A DNA stretch of 42,430 bases from Burkholderiales bacterium. Its GTDB lineage: Bacteria; Pseudomonadota; Gammaproteobacteria; Burkholderiales; JAEUOS01. A model generated the notes under the pieces. The model did no database searches and had not been told where the DNA came from. It saw only the letters and a program-made list of their open reading frames with translations. Each line of letters begins with the position of its first letter. Positions within the stretch are counted from its first letter, which is position 1. This document shows positions 23,662 to 32,688 of the stretch, piece after piece. The translations under genes and the position numbers were made by a program. The stretch is taken from contig CANJDH010000038.1 of the NCBI GenBank assembly GCA_947473125.1, positions 1-42,430 on the forward strand, in the 5' to 3' direction.

Positions 23662-26094
23662 TCATGTGGTGAGCCGTTCCAGCTCGCACCAGGAGGCACG
23701 TAGCGGAATCGAACCTGAGACCGGGTCGGCACGTGAGGTATCGATCGCCTGGTTGAGGTTGGCGGCCAGCAGATCAGTGGCTCCCGCAGTTCGTCCCGCA
23801 TTTCGTCCCGCATTTCGTCCGTAGGGGCTGCCCGTTGGCCCTTCGACCCACCAGCCGTGCTGGGCGCACACAGTGCCGGGCGCCAAGTCACGCGAAAATT
23901 TGGCGCGCGCCACGACGCTGCCGACCGTGGTGCGAATCCTGACCCACTCGCCATCGGCAATGCCGCGCGCGGCGGCCGTCTCATGCGCCACTTCCACCAG
24001 CGGGTCCGGCATCAGGCGCCGCAGCGAGTCGAGGTTCCGGTGCTGGCTGTGGCAATAGGCAACGATCTTTGCTGCTCCCAGGCGCAGCGGATACCCCGGG
24101 GGGGCTTGCGGCAGATCGGCTTCTTCGAGCGTGGGAAGTGGCGCGATGCCGTGGTCGAGCAGCGTCTCGGAATAGATTTCCACGCGGCGGCTGGGGGTGG
24201 CGAAGCCCGCAGTACGTTTGCCGTGAATGCCATCGACCTCCCGCGCATACGCCATGAGCGGCACTTCGCTCGCCAGCTCCACGCCGCCAGGCGCGGCGCG
24301 CAATTGCGCCACCGTAAGCCCGGCCGGCGCCAGCAGCGCGTCGTGCCCCGCATCGGCGGAGAGGTCGAAGAATTGGTCGCCCATGCCAAGGCGTTCGGCC
24401 AGGCCCAGCACGATGTCGGTATCGCTGCGCGCTTCGCCAATCGGCGCAATCACCGCCGGGCGCAACTGCACGCGCTTCAACGATGCCAGACTCGTGTCGA
24501 AGCCGGCACGCAAGCCTTCGCGCTCCCATGAGGTGGCAGCGGGCAGCACGATGTCGGCGTACTGCGCGGTCGGGTTGAGAAAAAAGTCCGCATGCACATG
24601 GAACTCCAGCTTCTCGAGCGCGGCGCGCGCCAGGGCGGTGTCGGGCTGGGATGCGAGCAGGTTGGTGCCAAACGACAACAGCATACGCACCGGGTAGGGC
24701 ATGGCCTCAAGCACGGCGCGATACACGTCGCGCGCGGTCACAAAGCCGAGGCGCCCGGGGCCGAGCGGCCGCTCCGCCAGACCCAACGCCTTGTCGCGCT
24801 GCGCCGGTGGCAGCAGATCGCCCCCGGAGATGTCAACGAACGGCGCCACACCGCCGGGTACATTGCCGCCGCGCGCGCCGACGCTGCCGGTGAGTGCATA
24901 GAGCAGGGTCAGGGCGCGGTCGGTCTGCGTCGCCGTGGCGCTTTGGCCAATGCCATTCCAGGCGTAATACGCCACCGATTTCGCCGAGCCGATGATCTGG
25001 GCCGCATGGCGCAGGTCTGCTTCGGGTACCCCCGTGACCTGCGCGACCCGCACTGGCGGCCACTCCGCGGCCGCAGCGGCGTAGAGTTCGAAGGCGGTGC
25101 GGCACGCCACGCGGCCTGACCGCGTTTCTACGTGGATGGTGCCCGACAAGGCGACGCCCGCAGCGCCTTGCGGCCAGAGCACGTGTGCGGCATCGTAAGG
25201 CAGCAGCGTTTCACCTTCGCCCAGACCATAAAACACAGATTCGCTGCCGTCCTCCTCCAGATCACTCTCGCGCAACAGCCGCCCGGTGTCCGTGCGCACC
25301 AGCAACGGCGCATTGGTCCACTCGCGCATGAAGGCGTGATCGAAGGTGCCGGCCTCGATCAACAAACGCGCCAGCCCCAGTGCCAGCGCCTGGTCGGTTC
25401 CTGGCAGCACCTGCAGCCATTGCGTCGCCTGCCTGGCGAAGGCCGCCGGACGCGGGTCCACCACTACCATGCGTGCGCCGCGCCTCAACGCCCCCTGAAT
25501 CTCGGCCACGCGCGCCAGCCATGTCACCGCCGGATTGTTGCCCCACAACAGCACACAATCGGTGTTAGCAAAATCCGGCGTGCCAATGTCATGGCCGAAG
25601 GTGAAGCGCGTAGCGTGGTCCTTGTGCCAGTTGCAGATTTCGGTGGCGTAGATCGTGTTCGGGCTGCCATAGGCGCGAATCAGGCGCTCGATCCACGAGA
25701 TCGAATCCTGCAGGTGCGAGCCCGACGGCGTGGTCACCGAAAACGCCACCTGCTCGGCGCCGTGCTCGCGGCGAATCGTTGTCATGCGCGCGGCGATCTC
25801 CGCCAGCGCTTCGTCCCACGAAATGGGCCTCCAGCCCGGATCAGGCGCATCTTTGGGCGCCGTACGCCGGAGCGGCGTGGTCAAGCGATCGGGGTGATAC
25901 ACCAGTTCCGGCGCCGCACGGCCCTTGGGGCAGAGCTTGGCGCCGGTAGGATGGGTGGGATCGGGCTCGACCGATATCAGCTTGCCGCTCTCGACGACGG
26001 CGATGCAGCCGCAGCGCGAGCGGCATTGGGTGCAGAAAGCGGCAACCGCGGCCTTGATGTCCCGACCATGTTCGCCCGTCACGCCCTTGCCCAT
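23662..26094 (-). CDS. Molybdopterin-dependent oxidoreductase with N-terminal 4Fe-4S site
   Basis: An 810-residue member of the bis-MGD (DMSO reductase) superfamily. The N terminus holds the 4Fe-4S ligands C21-x2-C24-x3-C28 and C55 (KLCPKGRA). The molybdopterin core follows, with TTPSGSHLQDS, the segment IYATEICNWHKDHA that offers C154 as candidate Mo ligand, LLWGNNPAVTW, and the C-terminal cofactor-binding domain (ETAAARGIADGEWVRIRTT). There is no Tat signal, so it is probably cytoplasmic. It starts at ATG 26094 behind GGGAGACAGA. A 12-bp tandem repeat encodes GRNAGRNAG near residue 765. The AllA-like gene follows directly. No electron-transfer subunit is nearby and the substrate is unknown. 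Confidence 0.86.
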   Translation of the reverse strand: MGKGVTGEHGRDIKAAVAAFCTQCRSRCGCIAVVESGKLISVEPDPTHPTGAKLCPKGRAAPELVYHPDRLTTPLRRTAPKDAPDPGWRPISWDEALAEIAARMTTIRREHGAEQVAFSVTTPSGSHLQDSISWIERLIRAYGSPNTIYATEICNWHKDHATRFTFGHDIGTPDFANTDCVLLWGNNPAVTWLARVAEIQGALRRGARMVVVDPRPAAFARQATQWLQVLPGTDQALALGLARLLIEAGTFDHAFMREWTNAPLLVRTDTGRLLRESDLEEDGSESVFYGLGEGETLLPYDAAHVLWPQGAAGVALSGTIHVETRSGRVACRTAFELYAAAAAEWPPVRVAQVTGVPEADLRHAAQIIGSAKSVAYYAWNGIGQSATATQTDRALTLLYALTGSVGARGGNVPGGVAPFVDISGGDLLPPAQRDKALGLAERPLGPGRLGFVTARDVYRAVLEAMPYPVRMLLSFGTNLLASQPDTALARAALEKLEFHVHADFFLNPTAQYADIVLPAATSWEREGLRAGFDTSLASLKRVQLRPAVIAPIGEARSDTDIVLGLAERLGMGDQFFDLSADAGHDALLAPAGLTVAQLRAAPGGVELASEVPLMAYAREVDGIHGKRTAGFATPSRRVEIYSETLLDHGIAPLPTLEEADLPQAPPGYPLRLGAAKIVAYCHSQHRNLDSLRRLMPDPLVEVAHETAAARGIADGEWVRIRTTVGSVVARAKFSRDLAPGTVCAQHGWWVEGPTGSPYGRNAGRNAGRTAGATDLLAANLNQAIDTSRADPVSGSIPLRASWCELERLTT
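23783..23818. repeat. Three 12-bp tandem repeats inside the oxidoreductase gene
   Basis: CCCGCAGTTCGT followed by two exact CCCGCATTTCGT units. In the coding (-) strand each unit adds four residues (R-N-A-G type), so copy-number changes keep the frame. It lies near the C terminus, after the conserved SPYG segment. Confidence 0.85.
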
Positions 26095-26190
26095 TCTGTC
26101 TCCCGCGCAGTTTGTGGTTCTCGCCGACTATACGTGAGAACCGTTCCATCGAGCATGGCTCACATTTGTCCGGACTTCCGCGACCATCGC

Positions 26191-26260
26191 CTCAAATCCT
26201 TGGTGGGAGCGGCTTTCACGAGATGGCCGCTCGAATTCCTTGGTGCGTGCGGCTCCTGGG
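26191..26260 (+). repeat. Interspersed repeat, copy e (two half-units)
   Basis: CGCCTCAAATCCTTGGTGGGAGCGGC: the first half-unit starts at 26200 and the second, CCTTGGTGCGTGCGGCTCC, has its TTGG at 26240, 40 nt away. It occupies the 263-bp divergent gap between the oxidoreductase and the next Bug gene. Confidence 0.7.
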
Positions 26261-26357
26261 CGCATGCCGTCGCGCCATGCAGTGGCGTTTTTGGTGCACT
26301 ATGCAAAAGCTGCGGCACTTGCATAATGCAGACCACCATCCACGGAGCAGACAAAAC

Positions 26358-27320
26358 ATGCGACAAATCGTCCTTTTCATCAGCACCCTGATGCTATGCG
26401 CTGCGGCCCTGGCCCAGCAACCCTACCCGAACCGGCAACTGCGCATGGTCATTCCATGGCCACCGGGGCAAGCTACGGATCTGGTGGCACGCGTGGTTGC
26501 GCAAAAGCTCTCCGAGGTGTTGGGGCAACCGGTCGTGCCTGAGAACCGGCCCGGCGCCGGTGGCATGACCGGCACCGACTTCGCTGCCAAAGCGCTCCCT
26601 GACGGCTACACCCTCCTGATGGGCTCCAGCGGGCCGATCAGCATCAATCCGCTGCTGCAGAAAACGCCATTCGATGTTGATCGCGACCTGGTGCCGGTAG
26701 CCAAGTCCGCACGGGCGCCTTTCATGCTGGTGACAGCGCCGTCCTTTCCAGCCGCCAATGCGCGTGAATTTGTCGCGCTGGTCAAGGCCAACCCCGGCAA
26801 GTACAGCTTTGCATCATCGGGAACCGGGGCCACCGCACATATCCTGGCCGAAGCCTTCAATGCAGGAGCCGGCTTGACAGTGACGCACGTGCCCTACAAG
26901 GGCAGCGTGCCGGCCCTCACAGACGTCGCCGGCGGTCAAGTCCATTACGCGCTCGAGACCGTGGCCGCAGCGATGCCGCTGGTGCGTGCCGGCCGCCTGC
27001 GTGCCTACGGCCTGAGCACCGGTACCGCCACCCCGCTGGCGCCGGGCGTCGAGCCTCTCGCCGAAGCGGCCAACATACCCGGCTACAACCTCAGCGCCTG
27101 GATTGGCGTGATGGTGGCTGCGGGCACGCCCAAGCCGGTGATCGACCGTCTTTCTGCCGCCATGCAAACCGTGATGCAGTCAGCCGACGTGCGCGAGCGC
27201 CTCAACAGCGTGGGCCTTGACGTCGATTACGCCGGCGCAGAGGAGTTTGCGCGCGACCTGAGGGACCAGAAAGCCCGATTTACCGAAACGATCAAACGCG
27301 CCGGCATCAAGATCGAGTAA
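26358..27320 (+). CDS. Bug/TctC-family periplasmic solute-binding protein
   Basis: A 320-residue Bug receptor. The signal peptide MRQIVLFISTLMLCAAALAQ leads into PYPNRQLRMVIPWPPGQATDLVARVV, followed by VPENRPGAGGMTGTDFAA, the DGYTLLMGSSGPISINP loop and VPYKGSVPALTDVAGG. The ATG at 26358 is preceded by a GGAGCAG ribosome-binding site, and the long upstream extension of the frame crosses repeat copy e and was rejected. It is divergent from the molybdopterin oxidoreductase/AllA-like operon, so it could supply that pathway's substrate; this is inference only. Confidence 0.88.
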   Translation: MRQIVLFISTLMLCAAALAQQPYPNRQLRMVIPWPPGQATDLVARVVAQKLSEVLGQPVVPENRPGAGGMTGTDFAAKALPDGYTLLMGSSGPISINPLLQKTPFDVDRDLVPVAKSARAPFMLVTAPSFPAANAREFVALVKANPGKYSFASSGTGATAHILAEAFNAGAGLTVTHVPYKGSVPALTDVAGGQVHYALETVAAAMPLVRAGRLRAYGLSTGTATPLAPGVEPLAEAANIPGYNLSAWIGVMVAAGTPKPVIDRLSAAMQTVMQSADVRERLNSVGLDVDYAGAEEFARDLRDQKARFTETIKRAGIKIE

Positions 27321-27362
27321 GTACACAAGACTTTTCCACCTCTCTTGTATGAGAGCCCGGCC

Positions 27363-27995
27363 GTGAAAACCCTGCTGATCCTGGGCGCCACCGGCCAGGT
27401 GGGCCGGCAGGTGCTCGCGCAGGCATTGGCGCATCCGCAGGTGGGCCGGGTGGTTGCACCAAGCCGGCGCGCTCTCCCGCACAACACCAAGCTGCTGAAC
27501 CCGATTGTCGATTACAAGGCTTTATCCCCGGCGCCATGGTGGCACGCCGATGCCTGCCTGTGCGCTTTGGGCACCACGCTGCGCCAAGCCGGGTCAAAAC
27601 CAGCCTTCTTTGAGGTGGATCACGATCACGTGCTGGCGGCGGCACGCCTGGCGCGCGCTGCCGGCACGCTCGCCTTTGTGCTCAATTCGTCATTGGGCGC
27701 CAGCGCCAGCGCGGGCAACTTCTACCTGCAGGTCAAAGGCCGGACAGAAGACGATCTCGCCGCCATCGGTTTTGAGTCATTGACGCTGGTGCGCCCGTCC
27801 TTGCTCGACGGCGGGCCGCGCCCCGATGCACGCCCTGCCGAGACATTGAGCCTGTTGCTGGTCAAGGCTGCCGGACGCCTGGTGCCGCGCCGCTACCGTG
27901 CGGTGACTACCGATGCGGTCGCGCGCAGCATGCTGGCCAGCGCGCTTGCGGCAGTGCCGGGGCGGCATGTGATCGAATCCGAGGACCTGCCCTGA
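27363..27995 (+). CDS. NAD(P)-binding short-chain oxidoreductase (TIP30/NmrA-like)
   Basis: A 210-residue atypical short-chain dehydrogenase-like protein. The N-terminal Rossmann motif TLLILGATGQVGRQVL is complete, a LGTTLRQAGS segment follows, and NSSLGASASAGNFYLQVKGRTEDDL contains the Tyr-x3-Lys pair (YLQVK) of the family; LVRPSLLDGG closes the core. The start is not ATG: GTG at 27363 directly precedes the first strand, with TTG at 27345 as an alternative. Substrate unknown. It is the first of five + strand metabolic genes. Confidence 0.78.
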   Translation: MKTLLILGATGQVGRQVLAQALAHPQVGRVVAPSRRALPHNTKLLNPIVDYKALSPAPWWHADACLCALGTTLRQAGSKPAFFEVDHDHVLAAARLARAAGTLAFVLNSSLGASASAGNFYLQVKGRTEDDLAAIGFESLTLVRPSLLDGGPRPDARPAETLSLLLVKAAGRLVPRRYRAVTTDAVARSMLASALAAVPGRHVIESEDLP

Positions 27996-28137
27996 TGCGG
28001 ACCGAACGCCGCGCCGGTTCGTGGCGCTTGCCTGCCCGGGACGCCTGGACCCCGCGTTCCCCCACATTCCCTGATAATCCATGCTCCGCAATGCTGCGGC
28101 CCTCACCTCACCCGCCCACCCTTTCAAATTACCCCTC

Positions 28138-29118
28138 ATGACCGCTCCTGCCCGCAGCCTTCCGCCCGTTCTGAAAAAGATCCAATTCCCCGTGATCGGC
28201 TCGCCGCTGTTCATCATCAGCAACCCGAAGCTGGTCATCGCGCAATGCAAGGCCGGTGTGGTGGGCGCGATGCCCGCGCTCAACGCCCGGCCGGCGGCGC
28301 AGCTGGACGAATGGCTCGCCGAAATCACCGAGGCCCTGGCCGCGCATGACAAGGCCCACCCGGAATCGCCCGCCGCCCCGTTCGCGATCAACCAGATCGT
28401 CCATCGCAGCAATGACCGCCTCGAGCAGGACATGATGGTGTGCGCCAAATACAAGGTGCCGATCATCATCACCAGCCTGGGTGCGCGCGAAGACGTGAAC
28501 CAGGGCGTACACAGTTGGGGCGGCGTGGTGTTGCACGACGTCATCAACAACCTGTTTGCCCACAAGGCGATCGAAAAAGGCGCCGACGGCCTCATTCCGG
28601 TCGCTGCCGGTGCCGGTGGCCACGCCAGCGTCAAGAGCCCGTTTGCCATGGTGGCCGAAATTCGCGAATGGTTTGGCGGCCCGATCGCCTTGTCAGGCGC
28701 GATTTCATCGGGCGGTGCGATCCTGGCGGCGCAAGCGATGGGGGCCGATTTTGCCTACATCGGATCGGCCTTCATCGCCACCGATGAAGCGCGGGCGGCA
28801 GAAGGCTACAAGCAGATGATCACCCAATCGAATTCGGACGACATCGTCTACAGCAATTTCTACACCGGCATCCATGGCAATTACCTGAAGGGCAGCATCA
28901 AGAACGCCGGCATGGACCCCGACAACCTGCCGCAAAGCGACCCGAGCAAAATGAACTTTTCCACCGGCGAAGGCGCCAATGCCGCCAAGGCCTGGAAAGA
29001 CATCTGGGGCTGCGGCCAGGGCATCGGCGCGATCCGCGAAGTGGTACCGGCGGCCGAACTGGTGGCGCGCTTCAAACGCGAATACGCCGAGGCCAAGGCG
29101 CGCATTTGCGCGGGCTGA
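28138..29118 (+). CDS. Nitronate monooxygenase-like FMN protein
   Basis: A 326-residue TIM-barrel flavoprotein of the NMO / 2-nitropropane dioxygenase family, which oxidises nitronates with FMN and oxygen. Features are FPVIGSPLFIISNPKLVIAQ at the N terminus, VPIIITSLGA, the glycine-rich GAGGHASVKSPFAMVAEI, and the FMN phosphate loops ALSGAISSGGAILAAQAMGADFAYIGSAFIAT. The ATG at 28138 is chosen over an upstream in-frame ATG (28081) because the family starts near LKKIQFPVIGSP. An alternative role, as with other annotated NMO relatives, is enoyl reductase. It is separated from the preceding gene by 142 bp, in which I see nothing notable. Confidence 0.85.
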   Translation: MTAPARSLPPVLKKIQFPVIGSPLFIISNPKLVIAQCKAGVVGAMPALNARPAAQLDEWLAEITEALAAHDKAHPESPAAPFAINQIVHRSNDRLEQDMMVCAKYKVPIIITSLGAREDVNQGVHSWGGVVLHDVINNLFAHKAIEKGADGLIPVAAGAGGHASVKSPFAMVAEIREWFGGPIALSGAISSGGAILAAQAMGADFAYIGSAFIATDEARAAEGYKQMITQSNSDDIVYSNFYTGIHGNYLKGSIKNAGMDPDNLPQSDPSKMNFSTGEGANAAKAWKDIWGCGQGIGAIREVVPAAELVARFKREYAEAKARICAG

Positions 29119-29176
29119 GCCGGCGCTTGCCGCAACCCTTGATTCCACACAAGTAAAAACTGACTACATCGAACCC

Positions 29177-30151
29177 ATGAAATTCAAACCTCTCGGCCGA
29201 TCCGGCGTCCAAGTCTCCGAACTGTGCTTCGGCACGATGTCTTTCGGCGGCGACGCCGATGAAGCCGCCTCTGCGGTGATGTACGCGGCCTGTCGCGAGG
29301 CCGGCATCAATTTCTTCGATTGCGCCGACCAGTACAACAAGGGCCGCTCAGAGGAGATCCTCGGCGGCCTGATGCAGGGACACCGCGACGACCTGATCAT
29401 CACCACCAAATGCTACAACCCCGTCAGTGACGACGTCAACGCCCGCGGTACGTCACGGCGCCATGTGGTGCGCGCCGTTGAATCGAGCCTGAGACGCCTC
29501 AAGACCGATCGCGTCGAGGTGCTGTTCCTGCACCAGTTTGACAAGCGCACGCCGATCGACGAGTCGATGCGCGCCCTGGAAGACCTGGTGCGCTCGGGCA
29601 AGGTGTTGTACCCGGCGGTGAGCAACTACGCAGCCTGGCAGGTGCAGCGCGCCGTCGGCATCCAGGAACACAACAACTGGGCGCGCCTGCAGTTGATTCA
29701 GCCGATGTACAACCTGGTGAAACGCCAGGCCGAAGTGGAACTGTTGCCGATGGCCGAAGCCAACGGCATCGGCGTGATCCCTTACAGCCCGGGCGCGGCG
29801 GGCTTGCTGTCCGGCAAGTATGCGGGCGGCGCCAGCGGCCGCCTCAAAAGCAACAAGATGTACGAAGCGCGTTACGGCGAGGAATGGGTGTTCGAGGTCG
29901 CCGAAAAATTTGTCGCCTTCTGCAAAGGCAAGGGCCTCAACCCGGTCGCCACCGCCGTCGCCTGGGTCGGCGCCCATCCGGCCGTGACCGCACCGATCAT
30001 CGGCGCCCGCAATCTGGAGCAGTTGCGTGATTCGCTGGCATCGGTGCATATCGACATGCCGCCCGCCTTGCGCGCGGAAATTGCCGCCCTGTCGCGCACG
30101 CCGCCGCCGGCCACTGATCGGCTCGAAGAAATCCAGCCGCCGCGCGCCTGA
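29177..30151 (+). CDS. Aldo/keto reductase
   Basis: A 324-residue NAD(P)H-dependent aldo/keto reductase. The family opening MKFKPLGRSGVQVSELCFGTMSFGG is present, with the catalytic tetrad recognisable as D in FFDCADQYNKG, Y in DQYNKG, K in ITTKCYNP and H in LFLHQFD. The C-terminal cofactor signature is APIIGARNLEQLRDSLA. Start ATG at 29177, 58 bp after the preceding stop. A longer upstream open frame overlaps the NMO-like gene and was rejected. Substrate unknown. Confidence 0.9.
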   Translation: MKFKPLGRSGVQVSELCFGTMSFGGDADEAASAVMYAACREAGINFFDCADQYNKGRSEEILGGLMQGHRDDLIITTKCYNPVSDDVNARGTSRRHVVRAVESSLRRLKTDRVEVLFLHQFDKRTPIDESMRALEDLVRSGKVLYPAVSNYAAWQVQRAVGIQEHNNWARLQLIQPMYNLVKRQAEVELLPMAEANGIGVIPYSPGAAGLLSGKYAGGASGRLKSNKMYEARYGEEWVFEVAEKFVAFCKGKGLNPVATAVAWVGAHPAVTAPIIGARNLEQLRDSLASVHIDMPPALRAEIAALSRTPPPATDRLEEIQPPRA

Positions 30152-30189
30152 GGCGCGGGGCCGTTCCGCTCCGTCACGGAATTGCTTCC

Positions 30190-30948
30190 ATGAGCACGCA
30201 TGAGGCGCGCATCGACGCGGTGCGCGGCTGGGTCGATGCCGCCGCGCGCGTCGTGGTGCTAACCGGCGCCGGCATTTCGACCGAATCGGGCATCCCGGAC
30301 TTTCGCGGGCCGCAAGGCGTGTGGACCAAGGATCCGCAGGCCGAGAAACTCTCCAACATCCACTACTACATGGGCGACCCAGCCATCCGCAAGGCCGCCT
30401 GGCAATCGCGCCTGACACACCCGGCCTGGACCGCCCAGCCCAACGCCGGCCACGCCGCCCTGGCGGCTCTCGAGGCGCGCGGCAAACTGCATGCGCTGAT
30501 CACCCAGAACATCGACGAGCTGCACCAGATCGCCGGCAACTCTGCAGACAAGGTCATCGAGGTGCACGGCACGGTGCGCAAGGTGGTATGCATGGACTGC
30601 GGCATGACGGCGCCGATGTCGGTCGCGCTCGATCGGGTGCGTGCCGGCGAGGCCGACCCGCACTGTCGCGCATGCAGCGGTATCCTGAAAAGCGCCACGG
30701 TCTCGTTCGGCCAGAACCTGGTGCCCGACGTCATCGACCGGGCATTGCGCTGCGCGGCGGAGGCCGACCTGTTTTTTTCCATCGGCACCAGCCTGCAGGT
30801 GTATCCGATCGCCGAGGCGGTCGACATCGCCAGGCGGGCCGGCGCGCGCCTGGTGATTCTCAATGCCGAAGCCACGCCGTTCGATCATCTCGCCGACAGC
30901 GTGTTTCGCGAACCCATCGGCACGCTGCTGCCGCAATTGCTGCGTTAG
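30190..30948 (+). CDS. cobB: NAD-dependent protein deacylase (sirtuin, CobB-like)
   Basis: A 252-residue sirtuin that removes acyl groups from lysines using NAD. All signatures are present: GAGIS at 26-30, IPDFRG, QNID at 106-109, the catalytic His (H126) in EVHG, four zinc cysteines C134, C137, C159 and C162, VSFGQNLVP and the late GTSLQVYP. Start ATG at 30190, 38 bp after the aldo/keto reductase. It is intact and of normal length. Acyl specificity is not clear from sequence. CobB's link to acetyl-CoA synthetase control is known in other bacteria but not shown by neighbours here. Confidence 0.93.
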   Translation: MSTHEARIDAVRGWVDAAARVVVLTGAGISTESGIPDFRGPQGVWTKDPQAEKLSNIHYYMGDPAIRKAAWQSRLTHPAWTAQPNAGHAALAALEARGKLHALITQNIDELHQIAGNSADKVIEVHGTVRKVVCMDCGMTAPMSVALDRVRAGEADPHCRACSGILKSATVSFGQNLVPDVIDRALRCAAEADLFFSIGTSLQVYPIAEAVDIARRAGARLVILNAEATPFDHLADSVFREPIGTLLPQLLR

Positions 30949-30999
30949 CAGTCGACACGGCCACGCCTGCCACACCGTACACCACATCAAGGACATGCA

Positions 31000-31935
31000 A
31001 TGAACATTGCCATCATGGGCGCCGGCGCAGTCGGAGGCTATTTCGGCGGGCTGCTGGCACTGGCCGGGAATGACGTCACGTTTATCGCGCGTGGCGAACA
31101 TCTGCGCGCCATGCAAAAAAACGGCCTCACGCTTGAAACGCCCAAAGGCAGCCTGCGCGTCACCAAGGCGCGCTTTGTCGCCGAGCCTGCCGAGGTCGGC
31201 CCCTGTGACATGGTCCTGTTCGCGGTCAAGGCCTATGACATCGAGGCCGCTGCAGCACCGCTCAAACCCCTGGTCGACGCGGGCGCCACCATCGTTTCGG
31301 TGCTCAACGGTGTTGACCACCAGGACCGCATCGGCGCGTTGCTGGGCGCCGACCGCATACTCGGCGGGCTCGCCCTGGTGTCGGGCGTGATCACCGCCCC
31401 GGGCGTGATCCGCTACACCTCGCCGATGTCGAGCCTGCGCTTTGGCGAGGCCGACGGCAGCACCAGTGCGCGCGCCGCGGCATTTCGCGATGCCTGCAGC
31501 GCCGCGGGTTTCAACGCCGAGGTGGTAGCCGACATTCGCGCGGCGCAGTGGGCCAAGTTTGTCGGCCTCGCCACCAACGCCGCGCTCACCAGCCTGTTGC
31601 GCCTGCCGGCTGGCTACATCTATCACGACCCCGAGATCATTCCGTTGGCGCGGCGCGGATTCGAGGAGGTCGCCGCAGTGGCGCACGCGCTCGGCATTGC
31701 CTTGCCCGACGACGTCGCCGCGCGCGCACTGGCGCTGCACCAGTCGTTCCCCAAGACCATGTACGCGTCGATGTATCACGATGTCGCCAAAGGCAAGCCG
31801 ATGGAACTGGACAGCCTGTCGGGCTACATCGTCAGAAAGGGCCGCGAACTGGGCGTGCCGACTCCCGTGCATGAAATGGCCTACCTGGCCCTCAAGCCCT
31901 ACAAGGACGGTACGCCGCGCCCCTTGCAGGACTGA
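31000..31935 (+). CDS. panE: 2-dehydropantoate 2-reductase (ketopantoate reductase)
   Basis: A 311-residue NADPH-dependent reductase of the PanE/ApbA family, which makes pantoate for coenzyme A. The N-terminal GAGAVGG (7-13) binds NADPH, LFAVKAYD carries the conserved lysine, VLNGVDHQDRI follows, and the C-terminal helical domain contains WAKFVGLATNAALTSLLR and SMYHDVAKGKPMELDSLSGYIV. The start ATG at 31000 has an AAGGACA ribosome-binding site. Many Burkholderiales carry several paralogues, so a role with another 2-keto acid cannot be excluded. It converges with the methyltransferase gene 25 bp on. Confidence 0.87.
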   Translation: MNIAIMGAGAVGGYFGGLLALAGNDVTFIARGEHLRAMQKNGLTLETPKGSLRVTKARFVAEPAEVGPCDMVLFAVKAYDIEAAAAPLKPLVDAGATIVSVLNGVDHQDRIGALLGADRILGGLALVSGVITAPGVIRYTSPMSSLRFGEADGSTSARAAAFRDACSAAGFNAEVVADIRAAQWAKFVGLATNAALTSLLRLPAGYIYHDPEIIPLARRGFEEVAAVAHALGIALPDDVAARALALHQSFPKTMYASMYHDVAKGKPMELDSLSGYIVRKGRELGVPTPVHEMAYLALKPYKDGTPRPLQD

Positions 31936-31960
31936 ATCGCATCGGGCGGCGGGGCCGGTC

Positions 31961-32656
31961 TCAGGCTTTCTTGAGTGCTGCCCAGGTGCGGTATTGGCTC
32001 CACACGCTGTCCGGCTCGACCCGCTCCGTCACCATCAATTCGAGGTGATTGAGGTTGACAAACTGGTGCACTTGCTCCATCACCAGCGGCCACTGTACGT
32101 CGTAGTCGTCGCCGGCGATCAGCCCGCCGACCTTGAGCTTGTCGTACCAGTCGTGGATGGTGGCGCCGCCGTTCTCGCCGGTGTGGGCGTAACCGTCGAC
32201 ATAGATGAAATCAAAGTACTCGTCGTCGAACAAATCGAGCGCTTCATCAAAGGTCATCCTGAAAAGCTTGTAGGGCGAGTCGATGCCGATGGATTTGACG
32301 GTGTCTACGTATTCCGCAACCGAATGGTGGTCGGCATACATGTCGACCCCGTAAAACGCCCGGAACCGCCCCGACTCCACCATTTTTTTGGAATACACGC
32401 CCTGGGCAACGCCGAGTTCGATCCCGACGTTCCGGCTTCCGTTGAGCAGCTTGACCACGTCGAACCGCGTGAACCCCTCCAGGGTCACCAGGTTTCGCGG
32501 CGCACGCGACAACGGGTCCGGGTGGGTGTTGTCGATCAACTGCTGCCGCTTCACTTGCAGCAGGTCGGCAATGTCGTTCGCAGGCGCTGCCGACCTGTCG
32601 ACGGGCGCAGCAGCGGCCGTGTTGCGCCCGAACCAGGAGCGCGGATCCAGTTTCAT
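31961..32656 (-). CDS. Class I SAM-dependent methyltransferase
   Basis: A 231-residue protein with a Rossmann methyltransferase core like Methyltransf_24. The AdoMet-binding motif is VGIELGVAQGVYSKKM (E acting in motif I), then FYGVDMYAD, FDFIYVDGYAHTGENGG and KVGGLIAGDDYD. A variable N-terminal extension of about 60 residues precedes the core. The ATG at 32656 (MKLDPRSWFG) is preceded by GGGGAGGG; an upstream in-frame extension lies over the VOC gene's end. Substrate not identifiable; such enzymes often act on small molecules or sugars. Confidence 0.75.
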   Translation of the reverse strand: MKLDPRSWFGRNTAAAAPVDRSAAPANDIADLLQVKRQQLIDNTHPDPLSRAPRNLVTLEGFTRFDVVKLLNGSRNVGIELGVAQGVYSKKMVESGRFRAFYGVDMYADHHSVAEYVDTVKSIGIDSPYKLFRMTFDEALDLFDDEYFDFIYVDGYAHTGENGGATIHDWYDKLKVGGLIAGDDYDVQWPLVMEQVHQFVNLNHLELMVTERVEPDSVWSQYRTWAALKKA

Positions 32657-32688
32657 CGTGTAGCCCTCCCCATTCCCCGGCGTCGCGC

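Noticed and set aside
30259-31872. 537-codon - strand frame opposite the sirtuin and ketopantoate reductase genes
   Set aside because: It spans two well-supported + strand genes and shows only compositional residues (Arg, Gly, Val, Asp rich).
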